From Gordius sp. MW1 (Eukaryota > Nematomorpha > Gordioida > Gordea > Gordiidae): a stretch of 64,000 nucleotides of DNA. Below the pieces are notes generated by a model. That model ran no database searches and was not told the origin of the DNA. It was given only the letters and a program-made list of their open reading frames with translations. Position numbers and translations under genes: made by a program. The stretch spans positions 8,897,835 through 8,961,834 of the forward strand of contig OZ038527.1 in NCBI GenBank assembly GCA_964036665.1. Reading direction: 5' to 3'. The stretch's first letter is position 1. Every line of letters begins with the position of its first letter. This document shows, in pieces, positions 1 to 12,400 of this stretch.

Positions 1-1076
1 TGAATCCTCCTCATTACGACGGAATTCAATCACTCGAATTAACCGACGACTTCACGCTGATCAGTGCATCGCGCGACAATTGCCTCAAATTATGGGATTT
101 AAATAATCAATGTCTGCTTCAAGTAGGACCTATTATAAATTAATTTTGATTTTTCCTAAAACTAAGCTTTTAAATGACAAAAAATATCAGATTTAATATG
201 ATCTAGTCGTTAAGAAAATGTTAATAAAATATTAATTTTCCACCCGCCAGGGCCTACTTGATAATTTTAATTTACGACGGTTGCCAGCCCGGCACCTAGG
301 CCGAGAGGGCCCGTGCCCGACCTTTTTGTTACTTACTTTGATTACAAATAAAACGACAAATAAAATTTTTAATCCTTGTTTCTATATCATGTGCGATGTT
401 TATATTAAAAAATTTCCATTTATTGATTTTAGTCAATAAACGGGGCAGGTAAGGATAGGCTGACTGCCTTGCGTTATTTCCATCCGAACGCGTCTCTCGT
501 CACCGGTAGTAAATCGGGTAGTCTGCAATTGTGGTCCTTAAACCGGCAAAACTCGGAGCCCTTGATCAATTACACCGATATCAGAGCTCATCGTGGTGAT
601 ATCAATGACATTGCCGTCAATGGATCTTGCATATTTACCGCTTCTAGGTAATTAATTGCTATGCAATTTATGGTTTATGCTCCTTCCTCTTCAGCTTCTA
701 GACATAGGGCATATTAGGAAGTGCTATAATCTCTATTATTTTTGCTTTTTATTGTTGTGCTAGAAATCGGCTAACCTAGGATCGTTATTCACCTCTTGAT
801 TGTCTGCTTAGCTTTATACCCTTAGACATCCATCCTCGATTATTCAGTGTAAAGTTCTATTAAATGTGTGTGAATTTGCTGTTGGGGTGGTAATGTTTGT
901 TATTGTTATCAATTTTTGTCTACCAAATTAGCTGTTTATGTAGATTTTATATATTTTTGCCCCATACTTATAGCGATAAAACTGTGAAAATGTGGAAGCA
1001 TAAACCTACGCACTCCATTAATGGCGTCTCGTCTTTAGACGAGTTTCAGAATCCCAGATGCAACGGACATTCCTAA
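1..1076 (+). CDS. KIF21: KIF21-type kinesin, C-terminal WD40 exons (partial)
   Basis: This is the 3' end of a kinesin-4 family gene (KIF21A/B in vertebrates, Klp31E in flies), a plus-end microtubule motor and growth regulator whose tail is a WD40 propeller. Three exons are visible: 1-122, 433-647 and 974-1076. The introns (310 and 326 bp) have GT-AG borders and the reading frame stays open across both joins. The first exon reads NPPHYDGIQSLEL, then SASRDNCLKLWDL. The second has SLVTGSKSGSLQLWSL. The second and third join to give IFTAS-SDKTVKMWKH, a typical blade ending in a Trp-containing strand. From memory, vertebrate KIF21 has the same order: PPHYDG, SGSRDN, KKWDL, then a HIFTASSD blade. 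The stop is at 1074-1076. The motor and coiled-coil exons lie outside the window. The family call is strong; KIF21A versus KIF21B does not apply outside vertebrates. Confidence 0.88.
248..333. repeat. GC-rich interspersed repeat in KIF21 intron
   Basis: A GC-rich islet of about 85 bp in an AT-rich intron, rich in GGCCC and CCCGAC words. It resembles a second copy at 44736-44823 in the same orientation, sharing the order of GGGCCTA, AATTTTAATTTA, GCCCG, GAGGGCCC and CCGACTTTTT-like words with mismatches. It is probably the remnant of a GC-rich MITE or SINE-like repeat. The class cannot be assigned. Confidence 0.45.
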
Positions 1077-4000
1077 TACCATTATTATTTTTATGACGTC
1101 GATAATTTTACATTGCATTAATAGAAAATATTTGGCGCGAAAACCTAAATGCATATCCCTATAAGTCAACCAGCATTTTAAACATTCCATCCCAAAATCT
1201 TCATAATATTGAGAACACATGCCTACCTCACGCGGCCTAACTAGAGAAAAAAAGCATTTGTGCCGCAGGAATATTTTTACGTTTTAACCCTATACATTCC
1301 ACTGTAATATAAATTTTTTACCAAATTTGGGTGTGAATATTTTAACGGGTTTTACGCTTTTACACACGAAATTCTGTATTTATATCGTTTTTCATATACA
1401 ACGCATCATTTAATCCGACCTAGATAATCCAACTCTTCCGTCCCAAATAGTCAACTTTTATAGACATAATAATAATCGTAATTTAATTGTACTTCCCCTA
1501 CTCCTCACGTGTGATGATGGGCGACCTCATATAATATTTGTATTTTTAACTAAAAAATATTTAACATATTCGTCTTATGACAATAAACATTTTTTAAATT
1601 TGTATATGTTTCAGTTGTTGCTAAGTCATGTTATGGTGAGTGGGATTTTTTTAAAACATTTAGTATAAATTTTTACGAAAGTATATGCTATTAAGATATC
1701 TTGTTGCAGGAATGATATTTAGAATTAGGCGGTAGATCCCATTTATAATGGAAATTCTTCCCTGCTTTTAGATCGTTTAGATTGCTGCGTCGTTTTAACA
1801 ATTTAAATGGTGTATTTAATTTAGTTCTTGAACAGGTTAATTTCTTGATGACTTTCTATAATATTGATCATTTAGGAACACATAATATAATATGCAGTTC
1901 CAAGCCATTTCAGATCTCTAATAAAGTCAATAGAGTTCATCCTAACCAATAAACTTCCATCATTGCAGTGGTGCGTTTTAATTTAAGTGTTAAAATATGG
2001 GGTTTAATTTACTTTTTTATAACCCACAATGTTCCTCTCTTTTTATTAATACAATTTATTTTTAACTTATTGATAATTCCCAACCCTCACTCCCCAAGAT
2101 GTATTATGATAGGTGTAATCAAACTTTAAAATTGCAAATATACATCTTAAATAATTTCTAGCGTAAGAACTCTTTTTTAAACTGAATATTGCTTTAATTA
2201 AAATCGCAATGACACAAATCAATTGTTAGTAATTTATAATTTATATTAACATATTAGTTAAAAAAGTAGGTTTAGAAATTCAATGAGTTATTTAATAAAA
2301 AGTTATCTTGCGTTTATAGTATTCTGTATCATACGTGACTAGGAATCACACCACAATTATTGGTCAGTATTCTAATGAAATTTTAAATTTAAATCAAATA
2401 ACGAATAAATAGAATAGAAAGTTCTTTTATATACTTGTTTAAGCAATATATTATCATTAAGGATGCTAATTTTATAAATCAATGCTTCACTTTAATGAAA
2501 ATTTAAGATTATCAAACATTAGTTAGTCCAAGGCGTCGAAACATTTATTATTTTAAAAATTGTTAGAAAAGTACAGATGTTAAAGGCTGGAAATTGTCTA
2601 GAGTCATATAGACCCAATGAATGGAGCAGTGGCTTTTTGTTTCATAGTTTTATTTATCAAAAATTGTTGAAAACCTCCCCATTTTAAGCAATCCTGCCTA
2701 TATAAATTTTTGAAATTATTTGAAAATTCAACATAAATTAGACTCTAGCCCTGCTGGTGTATATGGAAATTTTGGCTGGAGATTTGTTAATTTTATTTTT
2801 TAAGTGGAGGCTTCAGCAGGAACATGATTAACTAAAGGGGGGGGGGGTTGGAACTAACAAAAAATTGTTAATTAATCATTATAAATGTTTTCGAATGAGT
2901 TTTATATATTAGCTGCATGCAAATTATATTTATTGTTATATTCTCTCAATTGCATGTTTAAGCGGCTAGATCATTACAATTACCTGACGCAAATTCATCA
3001 ATGATTTTGCCTGCCCAAACCCAATATTAAAAGAGAACAAATTATTGTGCTGAGTATTCAAACAGTTTTTCTCAATAAAATATTGAAATGCTCAGTAGTA
3101 TAAAATGCTCAATGGTTTAGTTAAACATTTAAATGCTCAATAAATAATTTAATGTTTATGTTGCATAACGCCAAAAAGCTTATTTCTGGTTTTAGCCGGT
3201 TATGGCTGACTAGTTTTAATAGTTATTTTCCCCCTCCCCTTGCTAGTTGTATGACTCTTCAAATTTATTGTCACGCAGTCCTAATCCCCCCATCTTTATT
3301 ATTGTTACCAGTGCGCTATACGGTGATCGCGTTTGTTTGTTATAATCCCCTTCCCCGATCGTGATGGTATTGTTTACATATTTTAATCTCCGATCATTAT
3401 TGTTTTATCACCGCGCTTGTGCGCTATCAATTATTTGTTTATCATCATCCTACCATATACATCATTATTATTACAACTACTTAAACCGAATTGTAAAACG
3501 AATAGTGAGTAGAAATATTTTAGTCATAGTCGTAGTGATAATAAATTCTAGTGTTAATTAATTCCGCAGTCCTCCCTTTTTGAGGGAGGACCGAACAAAT
3601 AAAAAAATACTATTCCCAGGAATAGTAAAGTTTACTAATTATTTGTTCAGTGAATTCATTTTTTCAGTTTTTTGTTCCAACTGTTCAGTTATTTTTTTGC
3701 TCAATAATTGAAATTAAATTTTAAAATACAATTAGCATTGAGCGGGATTTTTACCAGCAATGTCAATCTCATAAGTTCTAAGTGTTAACAACGTACACAT
3801 GATATAATTTAGAAAATTGCAAAATTTTTGTTAATATACTAATAAAAAAAATTTTTTTTTAATCATACTGATACTTTAAAATTTATGGAGTACTCCATTC
3901 TAATTAGTTTAGCAAAATTAGAATAGGTTTTAATTTCCTCATAAACAGCTTTTTAAAAATGATTTTATATAAATAGTTTAACAATGAAATTATGATAGTT

Positions 4001-7000
4001 AAAATATTATTTATAAAATATAAGCGCTAAAATAGGTTAATATCAAGAATTATGAATTTCAATTACTGAGAATTTTTAATTTTAAACTGAGCATATTAAA
4101 ATTAATTTTCTGAGCAATTTTGAATTTTTTACTAATTACACTAAAAAAATACTGATCACATTTTGCTGAGCATTTTTGAATTTATTATTGATCTTTTAAA
4201 TAACAAATTTAAATATAACTCCTGCCAAAAGTTTATTTTGCCAACTAAGGGACTAATGGTATTTAAAATTAGGACCATGAATTTTTTTTTCAAAAAATTT
4301 CCTCATTCGACTTTATTTGAAGATTTTGATTTTGTCCATGCTAACTGTATTTCATTCCTTTAACCCTTCATTTTTATTTTTAGATCTAGTATTAATATAA
4401 GGTTTTGAGTTTGTTCTAAATTTTTAATTAGCCAATATTTATAAAAAATCTCTGCAAATTTTTATGCGCTTAATTTTTTGGAATAACAATTTCATGTGAA
4501 AAACTTCAATTAATTTTGCTTATCTACTATAATTATTTTAGGCCTGGTATGGATACAAATTTACCGGTTATTGTAGAAAAAATAAATGTTTAAAAGGTTT
4601 AATCACGTTTTTAATGCTTTATATTTAGGCGAAGACTCCAAGTAATCTTCTAACCTGTATATCGATACCAAACAAAACGTTAATTATTTCATTCGATTTA
4701 AGACGATATCCTTGTTAAAGAAAACACCACAGGAATCAAGATAAGACATAGTTATCAATCGACAATAAATTGCAATGAGAATAAGGTAATAATAAGTTAA
4801 CAATAAACTCGAATGTACGTCTTTTTAGATAATCAATTGTACAAAAAATATATAAAAAATATAAAATAAAAATGATAATAATTGATATATAGTTTTAAGA
4901 AATGTTTCTACAATGCGTTAAGATAAATTAAGATAAGTTGATTTTAAGATTATTTTTGTAAAAACTAAACGACTTCAATTCACTATTGATTCAAAATAAG
5001 AATCTATATTTATGTAGACATTATGGTATTTTTACATATATTTAATTAGTTCAGGTAAAGAGGAGAAGTCATTGAGGAGAATTTTATTAAATCTTAATTT
5101 CAAGCTTCGCCACCCTTTTATATCCATAATTTTATTAGTCACATTGCACCTACACTACATTGGCCAATATCAATGTCAAGCTTGAAAATTTTTAATTTAT
5201 ATGTACGATGTCCCCCTCACGAACACCAACTTGTCAACGCTAAACACCGTTACGTTTTACATGTATTCATGCATGCAAAAAATGATATTGAATGTTCACA
5301 TAAAATTTTTTAATGGTACAACGCTTAATTTTGATTAATTATTACAAAATCATATATACAAACCCTCTCATAATTTATCAGCGACGACTCTATGTTGTTA
5401 AAAGTGCATCTCATACCTTTTAGTGGTGTCGCTTTGCTTGTGTGTTGAATGTCGAGGCTGGCATAACAAATTAATAAATTCCGCTCGACCCCTTCTTATA
5501 CAAAATGAATGACAGATGTTAACTTCAATAATATACCTCTCAAAACGTATAAACAATAAATTATGCGAAACACGAAATTTAAAGACCCTTGAAATAGATG
5601 GTCTGTAAAGGATGAGTTAATTATTATCGTATAAATAAAAACTTTAAAAGCTATTTGGGCACTAGCAAAAGATAATATTTTATACATTTTAAAAAAATTC
5701 CACGAACGTATATAAGATTTTCTAAAAAAATCTCCCAGAATCCTGTCTAGCCCGATTTCTTAATTGAATTGCCCGCCCGAGCCTTATTAAATACCCCCTG
5801 GCCATGCCTAAATTATTACATCTGCCCTACGTGTCCGTCCCGCAATATTGCCTGTTAGCCTAATTAATAGGGCCCCATATTAATTAAGACAAATATTTAA
5901 AAATAAGCACCAAGTTAATGACATGTAAGATGATACAGAGCTAGAAGTATGGTAAATTATGTATTTGTTAAATAAAGTTCAAGATTATAAAAAATAATGA
6001 CGGAACAGAAATAAATAAATGAGAGGGATTTTAAAATTAAGAGATTTCCAAGGTTTTAATAAATGAATTTTGACTTTTATCCTTAAATCCATTCTCTCTA
6101 GTAAAAAGTATCAACTAAAAATTATATAGTGAACACTCTTATCGACCAATTTAAGAAATTAATTTTTGATTTTTATTCATATTTTAATTAACTAACAAAT
6201 AGTGTAACATAAAAAATGATTATATTGAACCTAGATTAAATATAAAAAAACTAAAATACATATAAAAAGGCCCGCCCGAGTCCGCCCGAAATTTAAATTT
6301 TAAGAGGTTTGCCTCGTCCAGATCGGCTAGTGGGTCAAACAGGTGGGGGCCATCTTTAAACACATGCATTTTTTAGCTATTAAAAGACCAGCATTTTCCT
6401 TGAGGGGGAGACAGAAGGGGAATAACTTAATTGTGTATTGTCTAAAATCATCATTGGCCTTAAATTACTAACAATCCTGTTACATTTTTTAGGTTTTCAC
6501 ACTTAGTCTACATATTTTTTCTATTAAGACAGTCAATAATTGATAATTTATTATATGTTTTAAAAAATTTTTTCTTCGTTCTCTAATTAAATATGAACCG
6601 TTATTATTGTGATTTGAAAAATGGTTCGATCCTTGTAAGTCCTAACCAACCTCGTCATACGCTGGAAATTGATCAAAATCTGTTATTATAGTGAGCTTAA
6701 TTTAAATTAAACTAGTGTCATTTATTGCCATAAAAAATTGTTCAAATTATTTTACAAATAAAATATCAACTAAAGTTCAAGTAAATTGAGATTGCGCACA
6801 AAAGCCATTTTTATGGCATTGCAAAATTTATAATATTTTGCTGAATAATCTATGTAATAATAAAAATCATAGTTTTTTAGGAAAATATCAAGTCCTATGA
6901 AACCAATTAATTCATAGATTGTTCACGATGACAATAAACATTAAAGAGGCGATACAGATCAGTCGTGTCGTCGGCAATTCAGAGCTTGTATACAAGCTCA

Positions 7001-7643
7001 ACCCTTAATGTATTCCATGATTGAATAGGGGATTTATATCTGTGTGATGCTTGAAAGGCGTAAGTTGCACCGCTTTTATTACTTTACATACATGTCAGGA
7101 AACGGTGATCTACTAAATGACTTAAACTACGACGGGCACGAACATCAAATGTCGTTTAAGTGGTATTGAATAATAAAATTGTTAAAATTATGGAAACAAT
7201 GATTAAATGCAATTGGATTGATATGGGTGCCGCGGTGAGGTGCAGACGTTATGATGCCGATTGTCAAAGAATTTAATTTTATTACCCTCGCTAAACAAGA
7301 ATACCTGAGATCGAGACATTGGAGCACCAGCAGCACCTTTCTACAACCAGGAATTAATAGTTTAATGTGACCTTTCTACACAACACAACTGACAATCTAT
7401 GAACAGTGTATAAAAACAAATTTGTTTATTAGCTCCTCTAGAAGTGAGTGTGTTAAAGGAAGAATCTTACCTAATATTAATATAATCTAAAGCATCGTTT
7501 GATAGATAACCAATCAATGCAGTTTGCAAAATGTATCCAGTAATTCGGCATTAAACATGCACCAAATAGAAAGTGAACGTTAAAGTAATGATAATTAATT
7601 ATTAATAAAAGCCAAAATATATGGCATTAAAAACAGTATAATT
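1077..7643. other. AT-rich intergenic region, no gene recognised
   Basis: No ORF here looks like a known protein, and the open frames are all under about 75 codons. It contains short poly-G and poly-C tracts (for example near 2838), GC-rich islets near 5740-5880 and 6268-6340 with CCCGCCCGAG words like those in the hAT-type MITE at 36257-37029, and otherwise A/T-rich low-complexity DNA. It lies downstream of the KIF21 stop, so the KIF21 3' UTR must begin here. Confidence 0.5.
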
Positions 7644-7806
7644 CATGGGCGTAGCCATCATTGGGCTTAGAGGGGGGCAATAATGATTTAGGGAGGGTAA
7701 AAATGATTTAGAAATTTTAGCCATGATTTTAGTAAATTTTAATAAATTTTTGGATTTAGAAGGGGGGCAGCCGTCCCTCCCTGCCCCCCCCTTGGCTACG
7801 CCCATG
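7644..7806. mobile_element. Palindromic MITE, GGGCGTAGCC family, copy 1
   Basis: A 163-bp foldback element. It begins CATGGGCGTAGCCA and ends with the inverted form TGGCTACGCCCATG. The interior is G-rich on the left and C-rich on the right, so each strand can fold on itself. Flanks are GTATAATT on the left (7636-7643) and GTAAAATT on the right (7807-7814), a 7 of 8 match consistent with an aged 8-bp target duplication. It encodes nothing and must have been moved by a transposase from elsewhere. Confidence 0.8.
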
Positions 7807-9165
7807 GTAAAATTATAACCTTTAAATTCACTTGATTTAGAGGTTTAAATAGTAATGAGGGTAAGCGACAGAGGTTTGGAATTTATGAACAAAATCAGTG
7901 AGTTTAAAAGAAGTAGGATTAAATAATAATTATTTGTTCGCTTGCCTAAAAACTATTTGCTTTCCTAAAATAATTTAAAATCAATGACGTAGCTAGGGGG
8001 AATCAAGGAAGTCAAGCCCCCTCCCCCCCCCCCCCCCCCAAGGGAAAAATCCTGGCCCCTTTTTCCACCCCCAAGCAATTATTTAGTACTTCTTAATTTA
8101 TGTATATAATCATTATTTTTATTAGTTTTTAAATATGTTATATCTTTTAATTGAGCCAAGTCACTAATTTATTTTAATTTATGCTTTGTTATTGATTAAC
8201 AAGCAATAATAAAAGGCGGCAATTAAAATTAACCCTTTCAAAATCTCCACATAACAGTTTAAATCAAATATGTATGATATATTATTTGGATCTGAGGTAA
8301 TACCAAATTGTTATAAAGACAGTCGCTATATAGTTTTACCAATGATATTATTTTGAATGAACATTTTGTTATTTAACTATATTAATTTAATTACGAATAA
8401 AATATTTTTTATTGCGGGTAATCTCGCTTAGAGACCTGCACGAGTGAAATCACCCCAATCTTTTGCTTTGAAGGGAACAACGGCCCGCGGGGCCGTAATA
8501 TAACCTAGAGGGATCGGGTCGTAAATAGAATAAGTAAAGCCAGCAGAGCCTAATACAAAATTATATAGATTTTTTTGAATATAAACAAATTGTGTTTTTA
8601 TGATGTTTTATACTAATTATAATTATGTAAGGTTTATTGAATTAACAATGAAAATAAAATATTTTTTTCTCGTTACTCGTTCATTCATCAATATCTTAAA
8701 GCGCATTTAAAATTAAAAAGTGTTAATTAGTGACTATATATATTGACGTGGTAACTCCAATCATACCCTTTTAAAAATCTATAAAATTTCGAATAAGCTA
8801 ATTTAATATTTAGATAAGTAAAAATGTTTACATGATTATTATTAACATCTGTAACATATATAATGTTTATTCAAAAAAAATTTCAAACGAATATTAAAAG
8901 ATGCGAAATAAAATTCTTTGTTAAAGGTCCTAGGCAAGGGCTTTTAAAAATATAAGGGGCCGCGTCTATAATTTATTATTTTGATGGCCCCGAATTCGAC
9001 CCGTGGTCGGCCTGCGCAAGCGAAGAATGCGAGCTGCCACTCTTTAAAATTTATGATTTATTATTAATTTAGAGTATCTTGTTTTCACAAAGGTGACCAA
9101 CTTTGACCTAATCCCGAAAGCGTTAAAAAGCAAAATATCGTCAATTATATTTAAATTATTATAAA
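7807..9165. other. Intergenic, GC-rich islets and poly-C tract
   Basis: No gene is recognised. A long C run lies at about 8018-8040, just after a GACGTAGCTAGG word that looks like a decayed GGGCGTAGCC-family end. Islets at 8415-8520 and 8930-9030 contain CCCGCGGGGCCG-like and CCGACC-like words in otherwise AT-rich DNA. They could be the ends of an old GC-rich DNA element, but I found no matching duplication. Confidence 0.4.
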
Positions 9166-9472
9166 CTAGCTGACCCGGCAAACGTTGTTTTGCTAAAATA
9201 CAATTTTCTTTAATATAATAAAATTCGAGAAAACTTCAGCCTTGCATGTATGACGTCATTATTGTATATGATGCTATAAATGAAACTGGCCGGAAAATGT
9301 CCGATATTTTTAAAACTAAAAGGAATTTTAGGATTCTGAAAAAACTATTTTACCCCTGGCCGCCCTGGGCATCTATGGCTAAATTTTCGCGTGAATCGGG
9401 GCTGTAGTTTCAGAATTTAGCCCTTATCCACATACATACACACATACATAGACTTTACTTTATATATATAGA
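9166..9472 (-). mobile_element. Short non-autonomous Helitron
   Basis: A 307-bp element with canonical Helitron ends. Read on the minus strand, it starts TCTATATATATAAAG at 9472 and ends with a hairpin (GCAAA...TTTGC) followed by CGGGTCAGCTAG at 9166, satisfying the 5'-TC / 3'-CTRR rule with an A and a T as flanking bases. It shares its subterminal module (TTACCCCTGGCCGCCCTGGG and TTTCGCGTGAATCGG words, read on the plus strand) with the Helitron at 42393-43962. No coding capacity. Confidence 0.85.
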
Positions 9473-12400
9473 TAAACAACTATTTCGTATTAATTATAAG
9501 CTTTGATGTAATGTTTGATGCGCAGAATAAAATAGATACGTACACTATAACTTTAAATTTTTGGTTTTTAAAAGCGCAATTGTTGAGAAAGATATAATTG
9601 TTTTGTGGGAAGACGTTTGGCCGCTTTTAAATAACTTTAGTGATAATATTACACTTCCAATTAAGCCTATATTATTAAATCCATTAAAAGACTCAGGCCA
9701 ATACACTAATTTTATCACTCAAGGCTTTATATAACAAAATACCTTTTTATAATAATTTATGGGGATGCAAATGGCCAAACTTTTCTGAACCTTTTTTTGG
9801 GAGCCAGCAAAAAATGAGAAAAAAAGACAGAGTATAATGATAAAAAGCATTTTCCCTTAATTTTAGATATGGTAGAGTAGAGACGTTGCACGCAAATTGT
9901 TTAGTGACCTCGAGGTAATTGAAAAAGAATTTCTTACCTTGCTCGCCACTTACAACATATAAGATGCTCACGATGTGATAAATAAAATCAGGTCCTTACA
10001 AAATTGATTTATGGCAAATAAAGCATCTTTTTTAAAGCTTTTCTATCCAGTCTCTCCATATTTATATTTTTTCTACTTGCAGAAGTAGTGTATGATGTGG
10101 GTCTAAATGTGCCATTTGAATTTTTTTCTTTGATGATACACCTTTACAAAACACCATCTTTATTTAAGACAGCCACGACAACTTAGGAGAGGTGCTGTAA
10201 GGTGGCTTGTTCTCCCTCAGTTCAGAAATATGAATTAATTAATGTTCAATGTTTTGACCACTTATGCTGCTTTGTACACTGTTTTAATGTTAAGGCATTT
10301 AAAAAAATTTTATTATAGATAAATTTTCATTTAATTTGTATCAAACACGCAATAGGTTAAGGGTAAAATAGATTTAATTAAAATTGATTTTGAATGTATA
10401 AAAATCTCAAATTTAGGAACGTGTAAATTTTTATATAACATCTCCTAATTACTCGCCAACGTTTTAAATAGTTTATACTCTATAAAGTTTTAATTTTGTT
10501 AGAGTGTAGCTGAAATATTAGCGCTATTTTGTTAAGAAATTATCCCGTCTATAAACAACATGAAGCTAAAAATAAAGGTTGCTTAATATTATTTTATAGC
10601 CTTACCAGCAGCAGCCCAATCAAAAATATAATTTATTTTTATTGAATAAATGATTAAATTTTATGGTCGCTTTTTAACCTGGTGTCGCGCCTATATAAAA
10701 GTTTCGTTTCCAACTCTTCTTCATTGATTTATACCTTGCGGCGAACAAACTATTATATACAATTCCTTGGTACAATTTCAGTTTACCAAAAAAAATGTTT
10801 CGTATAATGCTACTAACCACTTTTATGTAAATGTCCACAAAAAAGAGCTCTCAAAAGAAAACCGACAATTATGTTACCACGTTAAGAAGGGCATATAGTT
10901 TAAGGCTTATAATATTTTTTCTTTTGTACTTACATCCCCACCCCCTCAATTTAGACCTTCTTCAAACTTTACAAAATATTATTTTTCCCCTTACCTAATG
11001 TGTGTATAGATAATTTGGAAGTCAAGAAGGGGACATTAAATCAAATTAAATTAACGCCGTAGAATGTAATGTGGCTGGCTCTTTGTTACCATAATATAAA
11101 AATCGTGGAAAAGATTATATAATTTTCTATTTTTTTTTGTTTTGTTTATTACAACAAATGAAATTTATGAGTTCATCACGTCAAACCATCCAACATGCAA
11201 TTGGCTAAAATTTATATACAGCATTCAAAGAAGTGAAATATATTATTTATTATTCTTCTTTCGAAATATTGCATATTCGGGAGGAGAAATGATAGTGTGA
11301 TAAAATTATACTATGACAAAACATAAGATGGTTTTTGGCTATCCAAATAATTGATTATAAAGAATATAATTGCCAAAGTAAATAATTTCGGGTATAAAAA
11401 TCCTATAACATTTGTTCAAAATATTAGTATGTTTTTAAATTGAAAAACACTCAATTTATAGATAAAATGACGATTCAATAAAATAATTAAGTGGCTACTT
11501 TTCAAAAAGCCCATATATATATTCGTCTTCCTCAAATTTTCTTCATCTCCGACTTATTCATTACTCACCAACGCTTATCCTTAACTATAAAAAAAGTTTA
11601 AAATAAACTTGAAACCCGTTTTTTTTAATTTTCAGGAGATAAGTCTATGCTTCAGCCCTTTAATTTAAAAACACATTAAGAATAAAAGGGTATGAAAATG
11701 TTTATTTACAAATTTTAAAGACTTTATGCTCTAAATTATAAAGATTAAAAGATCAAATATACAATATTTTTCTTTCAGGTGAGTAACCAAAAAAATGTCC
11801 TTCAAATAATTTTTTATCATACACCCCGACTTACGACCCAATTACTTTTGTAACTTAATTAGAAGCGGGTTAAGATTAATTAGGCACAGGATGCAGTTCG
11901 ATCTAAATTCGGACTCATTTTAAGCTATATATTTTAGCACACTTTTCACTTGAATCCATTTTCGGTAGTTCTTTAAATCATCTTTAGTAATGACGCCATT
12001 TAATCCCCCTCATTCAATCAAAACATTTTCGGGCCCTTATTTATTACATTAATGGTTAAATGATGATCGCAGTCGGTGCATGCAACAACATCACATTTAT
12101 TTGAATCAAGATTATGAGAGGCTAAGCACCAATGAAATAAATTATTTTAGGGGCCCTATAAAAGAAGTGATATTGGCTTCCCCTTATTTGAGAGTCAACT
12201 TAGTAAATAAGACAGACAGCTTTATTATATCTATATTATCTATTAAATCTATGTCAATTAATTTTGTAAATGGATTTACAAGTTCAAGGTTATTGGGCTG
12301 TAAACTAACGTCAGGTCGAGTAGGATTAATTGTAAAGCTAGAGTATACCAATCTAAAGCCTGGTCGTACCCTCGCTTTATTGGCTTACGGTTTATACAAT